Positions 60,744-64,000 of a stretch of DNA of 64,000 bases are shown here, piece by piece. The DNA is from Rhizobium sp. BK376. GTDB taxonomy: Bacteria > Pseudomonadota > Alphaproteobacteria > Rhizobiales > Rhizobiaceae. Both the position numbers and the translations under genes were made by a program. Every line of letters begins with the position of its first letter. The stretch's first letter is position 1. The notes beneath the pieces were generated by a model. It searched no databases. It was not told where the DNA came from and worked only from the letters and a program-made list of their open reading frames with translations. The stretch is from contig NZ_SLZG01000015.1 in NCBI RefSeq assembly GCF_004341625.1, forward strand, positions 98,574 through 162,573, read 5' to 3'.

Positions 60744-61967
60744 GTGGCGCTGTATCCAAGGCTCGTTGAGCAACGCGTTGCTGACGCTATGTCAGACACG
60801 CGAGTCGTACTGATCGTAGGTCCCAGACAATCAGGAAAAACGACGTTGGCCAAGAAGATGGCCAACGAGGGGATGGAGTATTATACGCTGGATAATGCGA
60901 CGACCCTGGACGCAGCGCGACAGGATCCAGTTGGCTTTGTAAGAGGTATGGATCGCGCCATCATCGATGAAATTCAGCGCGCTCCCGAACTGTTGTTGGC
61001 CATCAAAGAAAGCGTGGATACCGATCAGCGCCCCGGGCGGTTCCTCCTGACCGGTTCAGCCAATCTCATGACGCTGCCACGCGTGGCAGACTCGCTCGCA
61101 GGGCGCATGGAGGTCGTTCGATTGCTGCCACTTGCGCAAAGCGAGATCAAAACCGCCGGTAGCAGCTTCCTACGCGACGCCTTTCAAAATGAAGCCAAGG
61201 CGGGAGAGCCAATCGTCGGGGACGACCTTATGACTGCGGTTCTGGCCGGTGGATATCCCGAGGCATTGGGTCGCAAAACCTTGAGCCGGAGACAGGACTG
61301 GTATGAGGATTATATCCAGGCGATCGTTCAACGCGACGTTCGCGATGTCGCGCAAATCGAGCAGATCGCTCAAATGCCGCGCCTGCTACGCATTCTGGCA
61401 GAGCATTCGGGGCAGCTCGTGAACTATTCCGGAATTGGCGCGGCCATCGGGATGAACCACGTCACAACGCAAAAATATGTCGGCATCTTCGAGAGCCTGT
61501 TCCTCGCTCGAACCGTGCAACCTTGGTTTTCCAACAAACTGAAACGTCTCACGAAGACACCGAAAATACATTTCCTCGATTCCGGTCTTCTCGCATCCCT
61601 TCGCGACCTCTCTCTCGACCGCCTCCGCGGCGACAGGGGTCAGTTCGGGGCGCTGCTGGAGACTTTCGTTTTTGGCGAGATTCTTAAACTCGCCAGCGGG
61701 GGGCAAACCCGCTTGGAGTTTTCGCATTTTCGTGACAAGCAGCAGAACGAAGTCGATATCGTCATCGAAGATAGAAGCGCGCGGATCGTCGGTATCGAGA
61801 TAAAAGCGGCAGCATCCGTCTCGAATTCCGATTTTTCGGGATTGCGAATTTTGGCCGAAGCATCCGGAGAACGGTTTGTTTCAGGCATGGTCTTGTATGA
61901 CCATCATAAGGTGATCCCTTTCGGGGAACGTTTGTCCGCTGTTCCGATATCGGCATTGTGGCGCTAA
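60744..61967 (+). CDS. AAA (AAA_14) ATPase with DUF4143 nuclease-like domain
   Basis: A 407-residue protein. Walker A is GPRQSGKT (residues 26-33), Walker B is AIIDEIQR with D75/E76, sensor 1 LLTGSANLM. The C-terminal DUF4143 part has a restriction-endonuclease-like core (FSHFRDKQQNEVDIVIEDR ... GIEIKAAA, i.e. E-VD-xEIKA). Start GTG 60744 fits the family's usual N-terminus (ALYPRLVEQRV). Role of the family is unknown; often in accessory DNA. A fragment of a second copy lies at 39515-39585. Confidence 0.9.
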   Translation: MALYPRLVEQRVADAMSDTRVVLIVGPRQSGKTTLAKKMANEGMEYYTLDNATTLDAARQDPVGFVRGMDRAIIDEIQRAPELLLAIKESVDTDQRPGRFLLTGSANLMTLPRVADSLAGRMEVVRLLPLAQSEIKTAGSSFLRDAFQNEAKAGEPIVGDDLMTAVLAGGYPEALGRKTLSRRQDWYEDYIQAIVQRDVRDVAQIEQIAQMPRLLRILAEHSGQLVNYSGIGAAIGMNHVTTQKYVGIFESLFLARTVQPWFSNKLKRLTKTPKIHFLDSGLLASLRDLSLDRLRGDRGQFGALLETFVFGEILKLASGGQTRLEFSHFRDKQQNEVDIVIEDRSARIVGIEIKAAASVSNSDFSGLRILAEASGERFVSGMVLYDHHKVIPFGERLSAVPISALWR

Positions 61968-62333
61968 CGCGTGAGGACTCCGCTTCAGTCTTCAGTCGAG
62001 CAGTCCTGAAACGTCGACGATTTCGATAACAAATCGGCCTGAGGTTCGATTCCTTTCAAGAGCGACGCAGGCTTCGCGAATGTATGAGGCGACTTTTCCG
62101 AGGTAGCCGTTAGCTGGGGGTATTCAGACTTGGAGAAGACCCGTTGAGAAACCGAAACAGATCGGGCCGGAGTGATCCCAGCCAGCAAACTTGGCAAGAT
62201 TTACGACGGACCTCGCCCGGAAACGCAGCCGCTCTAGTTCTCGTCAGCGCGATAGCGCGTTTGGACGAAGCAAAGATGTTTCGGCGGCCCATCCGTCTTT
62301 GATAATTGAAGCAACTGGGGAAGGGGAGAAAAT
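61968..62333. other. Intergenic, nothing seen
   Basis: About 365 bp without a supported gene. A GGTTCGATTCC sequence near 62046 looks like a tRNA T-arm, but no other tRNA part is present. Confidence 0.5.
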
Positions 62334-63707
62334 ATGAAACGGCTGACACGTACTGCGATCACGCTTTGGCTAAGCGCTGCCTTTATCGGTTCAGCGGAAG
62401 CACAAACAGCAACCAACCTCGCGGTCTTGAAAGGGCTGTCGCCGTTGTCGGTGCTCGGAAAATCCCAGAGTGGAAGAGCAGCATTATCGTCCAACTATAC
62501 AGTGACCGGTGGCATTCAAACCGGGGACATCCGGCAGCCGACGTTACTTCCCTTCGCCGAACAACAGCAGCAGGCTTTGAGGGACGCGTTCATCACCGAT
62601 GGCAATCTTGCCGAACTCGCCGACGGTCTGGGGACGACCCTGGGGAGCGCCTACGCCGCACGGGCTCACTATCAGGATCGCGAACATTTCACGAGCATAT
62701 CGCAGGCATTGGCCGATCTCATTGCCTACACCAATTCGACCACGGGATCGGATTCCAACTCGGGCAAATATTTTTTCGCCAATGCGACGACGGATGGAAA
62801 GACGCCGGTCTCAGCAGAAGCGGCCGACATCCTGAAGCAGAACGGCGGAGGCTCGGACGTGTTCGGTGTGAACTACGGTCGACCAGCTGGCACTACGGGT
62901 GCCGACGCCTATGGTGATTCAAGGCCGTTTCAGACGGAGCCGCAAATCCTTCCGATCATCGGCCGCGACTACTTCGGCGCACCGGCGAATAACACAGTTT
63001 ATAACCGGGGACCGGTCATGAACTTGATCGACAGCCCATCCTTCCCCAGTGGCCATACGACGTACGGCTATATGGGTTCGATATTGTTGGCGGTGCTCGT
63101 GCCCGAGCGCTATCCGGAAATGATCACGAGGGCATCAGAGTACGGCAACGATCGCATCATCGTGGGTGCCCATTACGCAATGGATGTTCTCGGCGGGCGC
63201 ACGCTTGCGACTTATGATTTGGCGCATCTACTCGCAAATGATCCTGCCTATGTCGGGCAGACCCTCAAGGGTGCAGCTGTTATCAAGGACTATCCAGCCG
63301 CGCTTTCGGCAGCACGCGCCGACCTGATCACGGTGCTAAAGGCGAATTGCGGCGCCGATATCGCCGCCTGCGCCAAGGACGACACAGGCCGGTTCGGCAA
63401 TCCGGCGATGAACCAGGCTGCCTACGATGTGACGCAGACGTATGGCCTTCCGGTGGTCTATCCCAACAACTTCGGCGTCACCGAAGACGTCGGCAAAATG
63501 GCGCCGGAAGCTGGCAATCTGCTGACTGCGGCATTTCCCTCGCTGACCCTGGACGAGGCCAACCAAATCCTCACGGACACGGAAGGTCCGGGCGGCGGCT
63601 TCCTGGATGATGGGTCATCCTTTGGCATTTATTCACGCCTCAATCTCTATGCTGCTTCATTGGCGGCGAAGACGTTGGCCGATCACAAGGCTTCGGCTGC
63701 AAAATAG
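62334..63707 (+). CDS. Exported PAP2-type acid phosphatase
   Basis: A 457-residue secreted protein with a signal peptide (about 1-23). PAP2 motifs are PSFPSGHTTYGY and RIIVGAHYAMDVLGG; an Arg/Lys motif is less clear. The C-terminal 130 residues (after the phosphatase core) carry two Cys in ANCGADIAACAKDD. It should hydrolyse phosphate monoesters in the periplasm. GGGGAG precedes the ATG. Confidence 0.88.
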   Translation: MKRLTRTAITLWLSAAFIGSAEAQTATNLAVLKGLSPLSVLGKSQSGRAALSSNYTVTGGIQTGDIRQPTLLPFAEQQQQALRDAFITDGNLAELADGLGTTLGSAYAARAHYQDREHFTSISQALADLIAYTNSTTGSDSNSGKYFFANATTDGKTPVSAEAADILKQNGGGSDVFGVNYGRPAGTTGADAYGDSRPFQTEPQILPIIGRDYFGAPANNTVYNRGPVMNLIDSPSFPSGHTTYGYMGSILLAVLVPERYPEMITRASEYGNDRIIVGAHYAMDVLGGRTLATYDLAHLLANDPAYVGQTLKGAAVIKDYPAALSAARADLITVLKANCGADIAACAKDDTGRFGNPAMNQAAYDVTQTYGLPVVYPNNFGVTEDVGKMAPEAGNLLTAAFPSLTLDEANQILTDTEGPGGGFLDDGSSFGIYSRLNLYAASLAAKTLADHKASAAK

Positions 63708-63887
63708 CCATCGGGCATGCCTGACACAGGAAAATAATACTGCGATGCCGACTTGGGCCGTCGCAGGACGTCCGGCTGGCTGCGTCGATTGCAATTCGAT
63801 AAAAGTCACAACCTTTGCCGGTGTCATTTCTTAGGCTAAACTCATATTAAGTCCCTTGGCGATTCGATGGGAGCCGAGTAGCAATCG

Positions 63888-64000
63888 ATGGAACAGTCGA
63901 CTGGCGTTGTTGCCAATGCCTCTAGCGGTGAGTTCGGCCGGCAATACGCCGCGCTCTGCTATCGCATCAATCGGCATGAAAACGTCGTTGAATATCTGCT
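63888..64000 (+). CDS. NUDIX hydrolase, N-terminal part (cut by window edge)
   Basis: The 37 visible codons read EFGRQYAALCYRINRHENVVEYLL, the usual first strand of a small rhizobial NUDIX hydrolase; the NUDIX box lies beyond the edge. No strong ribosome-binding site; ATG at 63888 fits the family start. Confidence 0.6.
   Translation, partial: MEQSTGVVANASSGEFGRQYAALCYRINRHENVVEYL

Noticed and set aside
61990..62100. A tRNA T-arm-like GGTTCGATTCC
   Set aside because: No acceptor stem, D-arm or anticodon arm can be folded around it.
1..64000. CRISPR arrays, rRNA operons, intact insertion sequences
   Set aside because: No regularly spaced repeats, no rRNA-like blocks and no transposase frames were found when reading through the window.

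Overview
The window (about 60% GC by eye, 64 kb) reads as DNA of an alphaproteobacterium of the Rhizobiales, probably a Rhizobium-like soil bacterium. This rests on protein families typical of that group (NrsF-type anti-sigma factor, DUF1223, DUF2934, TTC38-like TPR protein, MsrPQ, CSS-EAL phosphodiesterase), on codon use, and on the mix of stress, catabolic and accessory genes. I see no rRNA, tRNA, CRISPR array, intact insertion sequence or replication gene, so chromosome and large plasmid cannot be told apart.

Positions 1-35900 form a stress island. The core is an ECF sigma factor / NrsF anti-sigma pair (27340-28529). Nine sites share one promoter pattern, GTAACR, exactly 16 nt, then CGAA or CGTA (CAAA at one site). 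They stand in front of: a six-gene minus-strand operon (TTC38-like protein, membrane protein, thiamine-diphosphate enzyme, OpgC-like acyltransferase, CoA-transferase, epoxide hydrolase); a divergent six-gene operon with a Rieske/ferric-reductase-like membrane redox module; DUF2934-GH63; a TPR-methyltransferase/dehalogenase/CopD-like operon; msrPQ; a DUF1223 protein; a divergent alpha/beta hydrolase; the sigma factor itself; and a bufferin operon (bufA-bufB-bufC-doxX). Between them lie peroxiredoxins, a glutathione transferase, a TetR-controlled redox operon, an EAL protein, a chemoreceptor, an aminotransferase and a second, orphan NrsF. I read this as one oxidative/metal-stress regulon gathered in one place.

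Positions 35900-49000 are more mosaic: a cold-shock gene, an amidohydrolase, a compact phospholipid cassette (PlsC, CdsA, a small membrane protein, a CDP-alcohol phosphatidyltransferase), a very large tyrosine-recombinase-like protein divergent from a HipBA module, and several gene remnants (GNAT, 3' end of an AAA/DUF4143 ATPase, truncated regulator, frameshifted HD protein).

Positions 49000-58400 hold an aerobic sulfatase module: an outer-membrane protein, a formylglycine-generating enzyme, a winged-helix/TolB/TPR membrane regulator, and divergently a small protein, two periplasmic sulfatases with the CxPxR/CxAxR modification motif, and a Gly-rich exported protein broken by a frameshift. A pair of operator-like palindromes lies between the two arms.

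Positions 58400-64000 hold sparse DNA with a minus-strand terminator, a FitAB/VapBC-type toxin-antitoxin pair, an AAA/DUF4143 ATPase, a secreted PAP2 phosphatase and the start of a NUDIX hydrolase cut by the window edge.
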